Positions 29,869 to 38,372 of a stretch of 54,763 bases of DNA are shown here, piece by piece. Origin of the DNA: Bacteroidales bacterium (lineage in GTDB: Bacteria > Bacteroidota > Bacteroidia > Bacteroidales > F082); contig JAFYNK010000017.1 in NCBI GenBank assembly GCA_017548125.1, forward strand, positions 1 to 54,763, given 5' to 3'. The translations under genes and the position numbers were made by a program. The notes under the pieces are model-generated. The model was not told where the DNA came from and did not search any database. It saw only the letters and a list, made by a program, of their open reading frames with translations. Position 1 is the stretch's first letter. Each line of letters begins with the position of its first letter.

Positions 29869-31056
29869 ATGTCAAACAACAAAATTAAAATCTACGGACA
29901 GTTAGAGTCCGGTGTGAAAGATGGCTACGTTACCGATTCGGAACAGGTTTGCACATCAAGACAAATTATGGTAGTTGGCGGCCCTTTAGCAGAAGTGGAC
30001 GATGACAAATGGCCTGAAGACTGGAAAGATGCTAAAGGCAACAAATTTATTCCCCAAGGTAAATCTTTGGATGATGTGCTTGGAGAATTGTTTTCCAAAA
30101 CTAAAGATGGCCAAGTTGAGTGGTCTGATGGCATTTGGAATCCTACTATCAACAATCCTCAGATAGACAATTTTAAATTAAGTGGAAACACTATCAGCAA
30201 GACTGGCAATGATTATGTAGTTGAAACTGGTGCAACAATCACTGCTACAATATCTGGAGGAAAAACAGTGTCAGACAATGTCAGAAAATGGACTCTTACT
30301 TTTGACAAAGATTGCGGCTATTATAAAGAAGTCGAAAATGAAAAAGGTCAAACAGAATGGGTTTGGACTGATGAAGACTATACGGTAAGTCAACAAGGTA
30401 CAGATAATTCATCTGATGTAAAATATGTTCTTAAATGGAACAATAGTACTGATGTAGAAGATGGTCTAAAAGTTCAGGATGGTGAAAACGCAATAGAAGT
30501 CACAACAACTCTGTGTACTGCAAGTGTTTCTAGATATAACGAAGAACATATTGTTTATGCGTCAAATAATATGAGAGAAAAGCTTGCCGACATTGAAAGT
30601 TCTATTGGTGATACAGGAGAGGAATCAACGACACTGAAAAATTCATCTGGAGATAATCCTTCTTGCTCAGCAAATGTTTATGGTTCGCTTAATTGCTTCC
30701 TTGGCGGTGTGGCAAAGAAAGTCAAGGCTAATGACACCGATATTTCCGATACAGTACGAAATTTAGGTAAAAAAGAATTCGTTCGTGGCATAACAACAAA
30801 CGGAAAAAGCATATCTTACACATTGACAATACCTGCTCAAGGCACAGGCATTATTGCCGTACCAGCTGGATACGAGTTGTTAGAAATTAAGGCTTTAGGC
30901 GCATTCCAGACAGAATTGTGGAAACAAGGCACCACGCAAAATGTAAAAATTGCTGATGCTGATAGCAAAACCCTACATGAATACACTATTTACATTGTTT
31001 CTAACAACGGCGATGGCAGCGCAGATTACGATAATATCAAAATTAAAAAACAATAA
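29869..31056 (+). CDS. Fibre-like virion surface protein 1
   Basis: This 395-aa protein begins with KIYGQLESGVKDGYVTDSEQ, closely matching the N-terminus of the protein at 31993 (KIFAPLESGCKDGYVTDIRQ). That shared stretch may dock both to the same virion site. The rest is beta-rich and low-complexity, as in Bacteroidota phage surface proteins, ending with an all-beta domain (about 300-395). A receptor-binding or spike role is inferred. Confidence 0.6.
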   Translation: MSNNKIKIYGQLESGVKDGYVTDSEQVCTSRQIMVVGGPLAEVDDDKWPEDWKDAKGNKFIPQGKSLDDVLGELFSKTKDGQVEWSDGIWNPTINNPQIDNFKLSGNTISKTGNDYVVETGATITATISGGKTVSDNVRKWTLTFDKDCGYYKEVENEKGQTEWVWTDEDYTVSQQGTDNSSDVKYVLKWNNSTDVEDGLKVQDGENAIEVTTTLCTASVSRYNEEHIVYASNNMREKLADIESSIGDTGEESTTLKNSSGDNPSCSANVYGSLNCFLGGVAKKVKANDTDISDTVRNLGKKEFVRGITTNGKSISYTLTIPAQGTGIIAVPAGYELLEIKALGAFQTELWKQGTTQNVKIADADSKTLHEYTIYIVSNNGDGSADYDNIKIKKQ

Positions 31057-31068
31057 ATACTATAAGAT

Positions 31069-31932
31069 ATGAGTTCAGCAATTAAAACAGCGTGGGGAAC
31101 AATGTTCGCCACCATGAGCAGACAGCCGTTAGAAGCAGACGTATGTTTCGAGAACGCACAAGCAGCTTTTACATATATCGAAAAAGAAACTGGTACAGCT
31201 TACGAAGGCAAGATAATTTCCATCAAATCAACATCTATCTATAAAGGAGTTGAATACCTTAAAGGCATCTACATGGTGACAGGTTATGGCAATTCCGCTT
31301 CTATCATGTATGCCTGCAACGGCGACAATGCTAAAAACAAGGTTGAAGTGTCGTGTGACACACCTGTCATTGAATATAAAGCGGAAGCAGCACCAGTAAC
31401 ATTTACATTTAACAGCAATAGTACTATTTCTTCAACAAAAGTAACTCAGAAGAATGAGTTAGGTTCAATTATAGTAGAAGAAAGTCTATTGGTTGGTGAT
31501 AGTGTCAATGTGGCATCTAATTTAGGCAAGACTACGCTCGAGTTCAAATTCACTTTTGAAGACGGCACTACAGAGACGCAGGAATATGTTATCGAACAGA
31601 TATTGCCTTTATATATCGGAGTAATGGCAGACGTTACAAACATCACTTCAAAATTAAGTGAACTTGAAATGTTAGTGTCAAAAGACCATGAAATTATAAT
31701 AGGTGCTTTAAATGTTGAAGAAAATGAAAAACTGGTTGTCTTCGCATCTAACGACCAGAGAACATTTAATAGACTCACATCAAGAGGATTCTATGTTCCT
31801 ATGACAGTAAAAGAAGATGAAGTATCTTACAGTATTGGTGAAGAAACCCATACTTTTACCATATATGAATCTGACAAATTGAAAGCAGGCAGTGTTGACG
31901 ACATTGTTTTGTCAATGGAATTTACAAATTGA
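31069..31932 (+). CDS. Fibre-like virion protein 2
   Basis: This 287-aa beta-rich protein has a helical/coiled segment (about 195-215: NITSKLSELEMLVSKD) and a C-terminal beta domain. Such layouts occur in trimeric fibres and their tip proteins. It closes a transcription unit with a terminator at 31945. Confidence 0.55.
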   Translation: MSSAIKTAWGTMFATMSRQPLEADVCFENAQAAFTYIEKETGTAYEGKIISIKSTSIYKGVEYLKGIYMVTGYGNSASIMYACNGDNAKNKVEVSCDTPVIEYKAEAAPVTFTFNSNSTISSTKVTQKNELGSIIVEESLLVGDSVNVASNLGKTTLEFKFTFEDGTTETQEYVIEQILPLYIGVMADVTNITSKLSELEMLVSKDHEIIIGALNVEENEKLVVFASNDQRTFNRLTSRGFYVPMTVKEDEVSYSIGEETHTFTIYESDKLKAGSVDDIVLSMEFTN

Positions 31933-31944
31933 TGTACAACAAGG

Positions 31945-31978
31945 GAGGCCGTCTAACAAGTTTTAGACGGCCTCTTAT
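31945..31978 (+). terminator. Terminator shared with the host chromosome
   Basis: A perfect 12-bp inverted repeat GAGGCCGTCTAA / TTAGACGGCCTC with loop CAAGTT. The same hairpin, in reverse orientation and with one base changed, lies between truB and glyS (49492-49521). Confidence 0.9.
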
Positions 31979-31992
31979 TAAAAAAATGAACT

Positions 31993-33048
31993 ATGGGAAA
32001 TGTTACAAAAATATTTGCTCCTTTGGAAAGCGGCTGCAAGGATGGGTATGTTACTGATATACGTCAAGTCAAAGGTGGCGTGCCAGTTATATATGTACCC
32101 AATAAAAGCAAAATGCCGGATACAAAAGAAAACGGCGTATTGTATATAATAGGTTCAGAACTTACAGACTTGACTGTGGCAACCGTGAAACCTTATAATG
32201 TAACGGAAACGTCTGTCCAATGCGAAGGGAATATCCTATTTGTGCCAGAAAGTCTTGAGGATGTTAGGGTTAGGTTTGGATTTAATTACAAAAGCAGAAA
32301 GGATTCAAGAAGTTTTGTTAAATACGTGGATGAACTAGCTGAAGATAGAAAATTCAATCTTTTATTGGATGAATTGGAAAGCGGCATGACTTATACGATA
32401 AAAGCATTTGGACATGCCAACGGCACGTTCTTTTTCGGGGAAGAATATACTATAACTACTTCTCCCAATACAGGTAATGAAGCAGGATATGATTGGGTTG
32501 ACTTAGGTCTGCCAAGCGGCACAAAATGGGCGACATGCAATGTTGGAGCTTCCAACCCTCAGGACTCTGGAGGGTACTATGCATGGGGCGAGACTGACAC
32601 AAAAGCCACTTATACATCAGGAACGTATAAAGAAGAGCTTCTTAATAAAATTATAGGCGATATTTCCGGCAATGTACAATACGACGCTGCTACAGCGAAC
32701 TGGGGCGGCGACTGGAGAATGCCGACAGGAAATGAAATGTATGAATTGAGAGATAAATGTGAATGGATCTTGACCACAATAAACAATAGACAAGTATTCC
32801 GAATAATAGGTCCTAACGGCAATGAAATATTTTTGCCTATGGCTGGTTACTACGACAAGAACAATCTTATGGACAGCGATTACAGATGTTACTGCTGGAC
32901 TGGAACGGAGTCGGCTGTCGAAGTTTTAAATCGGGCTATTTATGGATATTTCTACAAGAAAAGTGATGGCAAAAACGAGCTCGATGTGACTAATCAAATA
33001 AGTAGATATGTAGGTATGACAATAAGACCAGTTTTAAAAATCAATTAA
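31993..33048 (+). CDS. Fibre-like virion protein 3 with FISUMP domain
   Basis: This 351-aa protein has the LESGxKDGYVTD docking stretch at its N-terminus, an FN3-like middle (about 60-155) and a C-terminal FISUMP domain (about 165-350: WVDLGLPSGTKWATCNVGAS, YAWGETDTK, WRMPTGNEM, FLPMAGYY). FISUMP domains have a C-type-lectin-like fold common on Bacteroidota cell-surface and phage proteins, so host recognition is plausible. Confidence 0.8.
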   Translation: MGNVTKIFAPLESGCKDGYVTDIRQVKGGVPVIYVPNKSKMPDTKENGVLYIIGSELTDLTVATVKPYNVTETSVQCEGNILFVPESLEDVRVRFGFNYKSRKDSRSFVKYVDELAEDRKFNLLLDELESGMTYTIKAFGHANGTFFFGEEYTITTSPNTGNEAGYDWVDLGLPSGTKWATCNVGASNPQDSGGYYAWGETDTKATYTSGTYKEELLNKIIGDISGNVQYDAATANWGGDWRMPTGNEMYELRDKCEWILTTINNRQVFRIIGPNGNEIFLPMAGYYDKNNLMDSDYRCYCWTGTESAVEVLNRAIYGYFYKKSDGKNELDVTNQISRYVGMTIRPVLKIN

Positions 33049-33051
33049 GCT

Positions 33052-33696
33052 ATGCAAATAGATAATGACGTCAACAATATAATTTACGACAACAAACAAA
33101 TATCTGAAGTCTATTACGGAGATGAAAAAATATGGGAGAAGACCGGTATAAAAATATATTGGAACCAGCTGGTTAAAAAGGGTCTTACAAATAATAAAAA
33201 CGGAGTTGAAGTTACTTTTGACGAAACCACAGGATTGATGCACATAAATGGCACTGCAACTAGCGATTGGACTCTTTATGGCATTAAGTCATCTAATGCT
33301 ATATATACAGAACCAGTTCAGGGAAATGTTTTATATAGAAAATTGGAATGTGTTAATATAGGTGATAATAGTTATTTCGGAGGAAGTGATGAGTATATAG
33401 CTCAGGCTTTAAACCGATCTTATTTTGGATTCAGCAACTTTACAAAAACTTTTTTTAGTGGGCAGGGATATAAGCAAAGCATTGAATCTGTGACAGCAGG
33501 ATATAGATATCCTTTATTGAAAATTATAAAAGGTGATGTCTTTGATGATGTTACTTTCAGATGGCTTGTATATGACCTGACTATGATGTTCGGAAAAGGG
33601 AAAGAACCCGAAACAATAGAAAACTTTTACGAAAGAATAGAAGGCATATCAGTAAATATCAATGCTTATGATTCTGGAACTTATATTATAATTTAA
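33052..33696 (+). CDS. Fibre-like virion protein 4
   Basis: This 214-aa protein has an N-terminal linker (DVNNIIYDNKQISEVYYGDE) and a jelly-roll-like domain ending with FRWLVYDLTMMFGKGKEPET, a sequence style frequent at ends of phage fibre domains. It lies between the FISUMP protein and the holin. Confidence 0.65.
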   Translation: MQIDNDVNNIIYDNKQISEVYYGDEKIWEKTGIKIYWNQLVKKGLTNNKNGVEVTFDETTGLMHINGTATSDWTLYGIKSSNAIYTEPVQGNVLYRKLECVNIGDNSYFGGSDEYIAQALNRSYFGFSNFTKTFFSGQGYKQSIESVTAGYRYPLLKIIKGDVFDDVTFRWLVYDLTMMFGKGKEPETIENFYERIEGISVNINAYDSGTYIII

Positions 33697-33700
33697 AAAC

Positions 33701-34150
33701 ATGAACCTCCACCTTAACATAACACAAGACATCGGGCATGGGATCATGGTCATGTTCCTGTGCTTCTGCCTGGTGCTGTTCTCGGTCGTGATAGACCTGT
33801 TCACTGGCATACAGGCGGCGCGCAAGTGCAAGGAGAAGCTCCAGAGCCACATCCTCAGAAGAACCGTCAACAAGGTGATATCATATCTCACCGTCGTATT
33901 CTTCGGAATATTCATCGACATCTTAGGGCTGTGCTTCCCTTGGTACGCCATCCCTTACTGCTGTATCATCACGACATTGGGCGTGATACTCATTGAGGGA
34001 AAGTCGGTCATCGAGAACCACGCTAAGGCGAAGAATCCAGCGGCTCATGTTCCGGAAACAGTCCTTGACATAGCCGAGAAACTGAGGAAATACGACAACA
34101 TCGACACGCTGAAAGAAGCGTTGGAAATAATTGAAAAATCAAGAAAATAA
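33701..34150 (+). CDS. Holin, phage_holin_4 type
   Basis: This 149-aa membrane protein has three or four hydrophobic segments (about 10-33, 56-80, 85-105) and the DxxTGI motif (IDLFTGIQAARK), typical of phage holin family 4. It would release the GH24 lysozyme to the periplasm. Higher G/C and codon use differ from the preceding fibre gene. Confidence 0.85.
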   Translation: MNLHLNITQDIGHGIMVMFLCFCLVLFSVVIDLFTGIQAARKCKEKLQSHILRRTVNKVISYLTVVFFGIFIDILGLCFPWYAIPYCCIITTLGVILIEGKSVIENHAKAKNPAAHVPETVLDIAEKLRKYDNIDTLKEALEIIEKSRK

Positions 34151-34180
34151 TATTTATTAACAATTTAAAAATCAAAAGTT

Positions 34181-34420
34181 ATGGCAACAACAGCAAAAAA
34201 GACATCAACAAAGAAAGCAACAGCTAAACCAAAACATCGTATTTTAACAGCTGCAGAATTGAATAGTATGAAAAAACCATTGCAAAGTGCTATTCGAGCT
34301 TACACTAAAATCATTGAAAAAGGAGTGGCATTCCCTGATAAGGAAAAACAGATTAAAAAATTAAGAAGCAAATTGATTGAGGTTAACAATCAATTCGGTT
34401 GGACTGTAGCAATCCAATAA
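34181..34420 (+). CDS. Small basic cargo-module protein
   Basis: This 79-aa protein begins with a Lys/Thr/Ala tail (MATTAKKTSTKKATAKPK) and continues as a helical domain. The leader before its ATG (AACAATTTAAAAATCAAAAG) is repeated exactly before 35010. Similar basic tails start the next gene and the protein at 35916. It may bind DNA or serve as a packaging tail. Confidence 0.55.
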   Translation: MATTAKKTSTKKATAKPKHRILTAAELNSMKKPLQSAIRAYTKIIEKGVAFPDKEKQIKKLRSKLIEVNNQFGWTVAIQ

Positions 34421-34422
34421 CC

Positions 34423-34890
34423 ATGCCCACAAAAGCCAAAACCACATCAAAGGCTTCTGTGAAGACGCAGAAGCCTTTGGATAATCTATCATTAAAAACT
34501 CAAATGTTTTGTAACGAAGTCGATTATTCGGTATTGACAGAAGAACAAAAAAGAGTTTATAATGCTTTTGTTCACAGAAGGTCAAAGCCATACAATTTTG
34601 AGATAACCGACAAATACAATAACACCGTAAGGTTTGTATTATACACCAATAAACGTGACGATGGCGTTTTACATATCTTGTTAAAACATTATAAAGGTGT
34701 TGGAAGGGTAACAGCTTTAGAAATATTGAATTTCTGTGATGTTATTAGGAAAGGTGACTTTGATGTAGTAGATAATAAGATTGTATATACGTTAAAGCAA
34801 AGAGGATTGACTTATCAATTGACGGTTGCCCTAAAGGAAAGCAAAACAGGAACAAATATTTTGAAGAGTTTTTACTCTGATAGAAAATAA
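34423..34890 (+). CDS. BECR-fold nuclease-like protein 2
   Basis: This 155-aa protein starts with a basic tail (MPTKAKTTSKASVKTQKP), then the same pattern as the protein at 17703: GVLHILLKHYKG, then DVIRKGDFDV, then LTYQLTVALKESKTGTNILK and SFYSD at the end. This is the BECR nuclease core layout known from polyvalent phage proteins. The ATG at 34423 is 2 nt after the previous stop. A convergent small RNA with a canonical promoter overlaps its 3' end. Confidence 0.62.
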   Translation: MPTKAKTTSKASVKTQKPLDNLSLKTQMFCNEVDYSVLTEEQKRVYNAFVHRRSKPYNFEITDKYNNTVRFVLYTNKRDDGVLHILLKHYKGVGRVTALEILNFCDVIRKGDFDVVDNKIVYTLKQRGLTYQLTVALKESKTGTNILKSFYSDRK

Positions 34891-34957
34891 AAAACTCTAT
34901 AACAGCCGGTAGCAGGAAGATACTTAGAACCCTGTGGTGCCAATTATAGAGTTTTAT
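34886..34957 (-). ncRNA. Convergent small RNA unit 2
   Basis: Minus-strand promoter: TTG (34992-34990), exactly 19 nt, then TATCTTTG (34970-34963), a full consensus match. About 70 nt later the transcript ends in the 12-bp stem AAAACTCTATAA / TTATAGAGTTTT and a T-rich run just inside the stop of nuclease gene 2. The promoter string GCAAAGATACAACAATTTTA (plus strand) is identical in unit 3. Confidence 0.75.
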
Positions 34958-35009
34958 GCCCGCAAAGATACAACAATTTTATTTATTAACAATTTAAAAA
35001 TCAAAAGTT

Positions 35010-35114
35010 ATGAAGATTAAAAAGCCTATTTGCAACAAGAAAGAGACTGCGACAACGAAATATCCAGTCTTGAAAAAGAAAACATCAAGTGCAACCAAAA
35101 ACAAGAAGAAATGA
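35010..35114 (+). CDS. Basic 34-aa leader peptide
   Basis: This peptide is Lys/Thr-rich (MKIKKPICNKKETATTKYPV start) and resembles the basic tails of neighbouring proteins. Its TGA overlaps the ATG of the next gene (ATGA), so translation is coupled. It could be a detached N-terminal tail of the next protein. Confidence 0.45.
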   Translation: MKIKKPICNKKETATTKYPVLKKKTSSATKNKKK

Positions 35115-35908
35115 AAGGCAAATTAACAGACACAAATAATACCATCAATAAGGGTGGTAGAGCTGAAAAATATTGGAGACATAAATCGGTTAAATCTAAA
35201 GCATCTTCTCCGGTTAGAAATAAAGATGAGATAGATCTTCAGAAAATACTTCAGAGGTATAATCTGAAAGGTTTTGAGTTTGGCAACTGGCTGAATAACG
35301 ATGAACGTTACGACCGTGTCCTTGCTTGTGAAGACTCTTTAGCTGAACTTGCAAAAATAATGGGTACAAATAATCTTGGCATGAATGCTCTTGTTGGTAT
35401 TGCTTTCGGTGCACGCGGATCCAAAGGTGCATTGGCGCACTATGAACCTGATTATAATATGATCAATATCACCAAAGAAAAAGGTGACGGATGTTTGGCT
35501 CATGAGTTTGGTCATGCCTTGGATTACAATATCGGAAGATATGTTGATCAACATAAACATTACAATTATCTTTCAGGTGGACGCTCCATAGCGGTCTCTC
35601 TTGATGATAATATTGGCGGTAAAATTCGTAATAATATGAATCTTGTTGTTGAATTGGCAGCCAAAATACTCAAAGATCGTATTAAAGATTTTCCAGACTA
35701 TTGGCATCGTAGAACTGAAATATTCGCACGTTTATTCGAGCAATATTGCGCATATAAACTCAAACAAGAAGGTTACAGAGATAAATTCTTGACTTCATCA
35801 TGGCAAGATTACGTTGATTCTCCTGTTTATTGGAGTTCTGCTGAATTTGCGAAACTTCTTCCAGCAATGGATACGTTGATTAAAAATATGAAAGTTGCAA
35901 TGAAATAA
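35111..35908 (+). CDS. Zincin-like polyvalent-protein domain
   Basis: This 265-aa protein has the metallopeptidase motif HEFGH (about residue 136) preceded by the typical stretch ALAHYEPDYNMINITKEKGD, and a C-terminal helical region with RRTEIFARLFEQYCAYKL, where a Glu may be the third ligand. This matches the LPD1-type zincin-like domain of large polyvalent phage proteins, here as a single protein. A start further upstream (TTG 35030) would overlap the leader peptide. It may cleave host proteins early in infection. Confidence 0.72.
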   Translation: MKGKLTDTNNTINKGGRAEKYWRHKSVKSKASSPVRNKDEIDLQKILQRYNLKGFEFGNWLNNDERYDRVLACEDSLAELAKIMGTNNLGMNALVGIAFGARGSKGALAHYEPDYNMINITKEKGDGCLAHEFGHALDYNIGRYVDQHKHYNYLSGGRSIAVSLDDNIGGKIRNNMNLVVELAAKILKDRIKDFPDYWHRRTEIFARLFEQYCAYKLKQEGYRDKFLTSSWQDYVDSPVYWSSAEFAKLLPAMDTLIKNMKVAMK

Positions 35909-35915
35909 TATCACC

Positions 35916-36338
35916 ATGCCCACAAAAACCAAAATACCAATAGGAGACAGCAGGGAAGACATCAGGGCAAGAGAGAGGATAATATCTAACTTTTATCATG
36001 AATGGTATGAAAATAATCCTGGCAAAAAGGTTTTCAACATTCATCTGAAAGATTATATCAACGTCAGATTTGTTTCAATAAATGAAACAATCAGGCACGC
36101 TTCAAAAAGTTATTATTCCACTCTTGCCGTCCTTCAGCTTGATGCTGTCTTGTCAAACGCTGTCAAATTCGGCAAACGTATGCCGATAAAGCAAGATGTC
36201 AAGAACCAGCAGCCGTTCTCTTATATGATAGAAATGCGTTGTGTTTTGCCATATATTGGAACTGCAAAACTTATGGTGGGAGTCAAGAAAAGTTCAAAGG
36301 AGAAAATACAATATTGTATTACCACTATAAAGACATAA
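35916..36338 (+). CDS. BECR/LPD3-like nuclease candidate 3
   Basis: This 140-aa protein has a short basic start (MPTKTKIPIGDSREDIRARE) whose ATG context matches that of 34423 (CCATGCCCACAAAA). Its C-terminal part (INETIRHASKSYYSTLAVLQ, LSNAVKFGKRMP, FSYMIEMRCVL, IQYCITTI) resembles LPD3/BECR-like domains of polyvalent proteins: a His helix, a hydrophobic core and a late Thr strand. It is followed by convergent small RNA unit 3. The nuclease call is less certain than for the other two. Confidence 0.5.
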   Translation: MPTKTKIPIGDSREDIRARERIISNFYHEWYENNPGKKVFNIHLKDYINVRFVSINETIRHASKSYYSTLAVLQLDAVLSNAVKFGKRMPIKQDVKNQQPFSYMIEMRCVLPYIGTAKLMVGVKKSSKEKIQYCITTIKT

Positions 36339-36404
36339 AAAAATCCTGTTGGATATTATGGGCTGATTGTCCGATCTTTCCCATCCAACAGGATTGTTTT
36401 TCTT
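36334..36404 (-). ncRNA. Convergent small RNA unit 3
   Basis: The minus-strand -7 element TATCTTTG (plus 36410-36417) lies in the same 20-bp string as unit 2. A TTG is 16 nt upstream, shorter than consensus. The transcript ends in the 13-bp stem AATCCTGTTGGAT / ATCCAACAGGATT with a T7 run at the stop of nuclease gene 3. Confidence 0.65.
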
Positions 36405-36447
36405 GCCTGCAAAGATACAACAATTTTAATTATCAACACCTTAAACC

Positions 36448-36900
36448 ATGAAAAAAATAATATTCCTGCTTCTTAGCTTGTTTATTGGCTCACTTTTTAG
36501 CTCCTGCAACACCACTAAGCGAGCCGAAAAACGTATTTATAACATAGTCGAGAACCATCAGGAACTGATGAAGAAAGACACCGTTAAAATAGACACGGTT
36601 CTTACTGTTCCTGTAATGGAAGATTCCGTAATTTTCGCTTTAGACACTATCGTTGAAAATCAGACACATACAATTCGCACCGAAAGAGGAGAGTTCGGCA
36701 TCACAATTCTTCCTTCTAAAGAAGTGAAGATTAATTACCTTCCAGATTCCGTCGATATCCATTTCAGAACTGAAAAGATTTACGACCATATTGTAATAGA
36801 ACAACCCAAAGAAAAATGGCGTGATGTGTTTTTTGCAATCATCGTCGCTTTTATCGGAATGCTGTTCCTGAAGATGTTTTTTGAACGGATGATGAAATAA
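36448..36900 (+). CDS. Unimolecular spanin (u-spanin) candidate
   Basis: This 150-aa protein has a lipoprotein signal (LLSLFIGSLFSSC, lipobox with Cys20), a long charged periplasmic region and a C-terminal TM helix (about 130-146: FFAIIVAFIGMLFLKMFF). Lipid anchor at one end and inner-membrane helix at the other is the layout of u-spanins, which fuse or disrupt the outer membrane after lysis. It completes a holin-lysozyme-spanin set. Confidence 0.75.
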   Translation: MKKIIFLLLSLFIGSLFSSCNTTKRAEKRIYNIVENHQELMKKDTVKIDTVLTVPVMEDSVIFALDTIVENQTHTIRTERGEFGITILPSKEVKINYLPDSVDIHFRTEKIYDHIVIEQPKEKWRDVFFAIIVAFIGMLFLKMFFERMMK

Positions 36901-36903
36901 AAG

Positions 36904-36930
36904 AAGATCGTTTCGGCGGTCTTTTTTTTA
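36904..36930 (+). terminator. TTCG-loop terminator after the spanin gene
   Basis: GATCG-TTTCG-GCGGTC with a T8 run, similar to the terminator at 21311. Confidence 0.8.
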
Positions 36931-36972
36931 TTTCTTTTCTTAAAAATAGCGTTTTATGCCATATTCTTAAAA

Positions 36973-38157
36973 TTAAAACTTCGGCGCATTTGTAAATATC
37001 CTTTCGTTCAGATTAGGGTCGTGATGGTTGGTGTATATTGCCTGGATAGATAAATCGCTATGGTCGTAATGCTTCTGCACAGAAAGCTCGTCAACGCCTG
37101 CATGAAGCAAGTCTATCATTCCAGTGTCGCGCAGACTATAAAGCTGCATTTCTTGCGGAAGTTTTAATATCGTCCTCATATCATCCCACATCTTACGGAA
37201 CTTCGACAAGGCACATCGTTTAGCAGCTGGTTTCAGGTCCTTATTCATTCCGAACAGATAATAGTTATCTGGAATGTTCTTTATCAACGGACGTAAATAC
37301 TCTATCACATCCGCTGTGATCGTCGCACAACGTGACTTTTTATTTTTAGCGTTATCTTCCGTGACAACGATATAACGATGTTCCAGTCTGATATTTCCAA
37401 TCTGTATGTTAGCAATCTCTTTAGGTCGCATCGCACTGTTATAAACCAGCTGGCAGACTATCAGGAACTGAGGATTCTTGACTCTAAGATATTCCGATAT
37501 CTTCTTCCGGCTCTTCTCGTCGACAAGGATACGTTTCTTTGCTTCCTTGGTCTTTGTCTTGATATTGGCAAAAGGATTTTCTTTACAGTAACAATGTTCC
37601 ACCGCCCACGAAAACAAGGCTCTCATTCCTTTGAGCGTGTTGTTATACGATCTGTTTGTGTAGCCTTTGTCATAGACATAATCCATGTAACAAATAGCGT
37701 CATAGCGCAAGAAGTTTCCTGTCACCTTTCCAGAACGGTTGCTACCTTCAATCCATTCGTTGAACATATTAGTCATCGAGCTGTAAGACCTCATCGTATC
37801 AGGTCGTACATCACGTTTTTTATTATTCAGGTAAAGGTCACGGAGTTCAAGAAGCGGAGTGTAATATCTCTGGTTCTCGGTCTCGAAGAGAGGCGTCCAT
37901 CCGTTCTTGAGCTTATCGTTAAGCTCGTGGACTATTCGCCTGGCGTGGTTTATTCCGTCGCTCTTCTTCTGGTAAGAGTTAACTATCCTGTTAAGATAAT
38001 AGCGTTTGCGAATCAGTTTATTAGCGATTTTATCTCTGAAATGGTACTCAATAAGGTAACCTTCCGACTTGGTGTTTTTCAGCACAGCCGGAATAAAATC
38101 CACAAGAATGTTCTTCTCTTGTTTTTCTCTTAGATCTTCGTGTTGATTTGTAGGCAT
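36973..38157 (-). CDS. Tyrosine-recombinase integrase
   Basis: This 394-aa protein of the phage integrase family has an N-terminal SAM-like core-binding part (about 80-200), and catalytic residues in SAMRPKEIANI (Arg), ENAKNKKSRCATIT-like strand (Lys region), YSLRDTG (Arg), and KHYDHSDLSIQAIYTNH (His and the nucleophilic Tyr). It recombines the tRNA-Thr att site; the tRNA starts about 135 bp away. Transcription is leftward, opposite to most of the element. Confidence 0.92.
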   Translation of the reverse strand: MPTNQHEDLREKQEKNILVDFIPAVLKNTKSEGYLIEYHFRDKIANKLIRKRYYLNRIVNSYQKKSDGINHARRIVHELNDKLKNGWTPLFETENQRYYTPLLELRDLYLNNKKRDVRPDTMRSYSSMTNMFNEWIEGSNRSGKVTGNFLRYDAICYMDYVYDKGYTNRSYNNTLKGMRALFSWAVEHCYCKENPFANIKTKTKEAKKRILVDEKSRKKISEYLRVKNPQFLIVCQLVYNSAMRPKEIANIQIGNIRLEHRYIVVTEDNAKNKKSRCATITADVIEYLRPLIKNIPDNYYLFGMNKDLKPAAKRCALSKFRKMWDDMRTILKLPQEMQLYSLRDTGMIDLLHAGVDELSVQKHYDHSDLSIQAIYTNHHDPNLNERIFTNAPKF

Positions 38158-38206
38158 TTTTTTTTGGAAGAAGTGAAAAAAGCACTACTTCACAAAAAAT
38201 AAAACG

Positions 38207-38223
38207 TGCCGGACTCTTGCCGG
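38207..38223. other. Candidate integrase arm-binding repeat (right)
   Basis: TGCCGG occurs twice 11 bp apart (TGCCGGACTCTTGCCGG), the counterpart of 11298-11314. Confidence 0.4.
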
Positions 38224-38291
38224 GATTTTTTGATACTTTTTCGATTTTTAACCTCGTAAGTTGCTAACTTACAACATTATACAAGGTTTTG

Positions 38292-38364
<73 letters not shown>

Positions 38365-38372
38365 TTCTTTAA

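Noticed and set aside
29869-33048. Diversity-generating retroelement targeting the lectin-like protein
   Set aside because: No reverse transcriptase gene and no template/variable repeat pair were found nearby.
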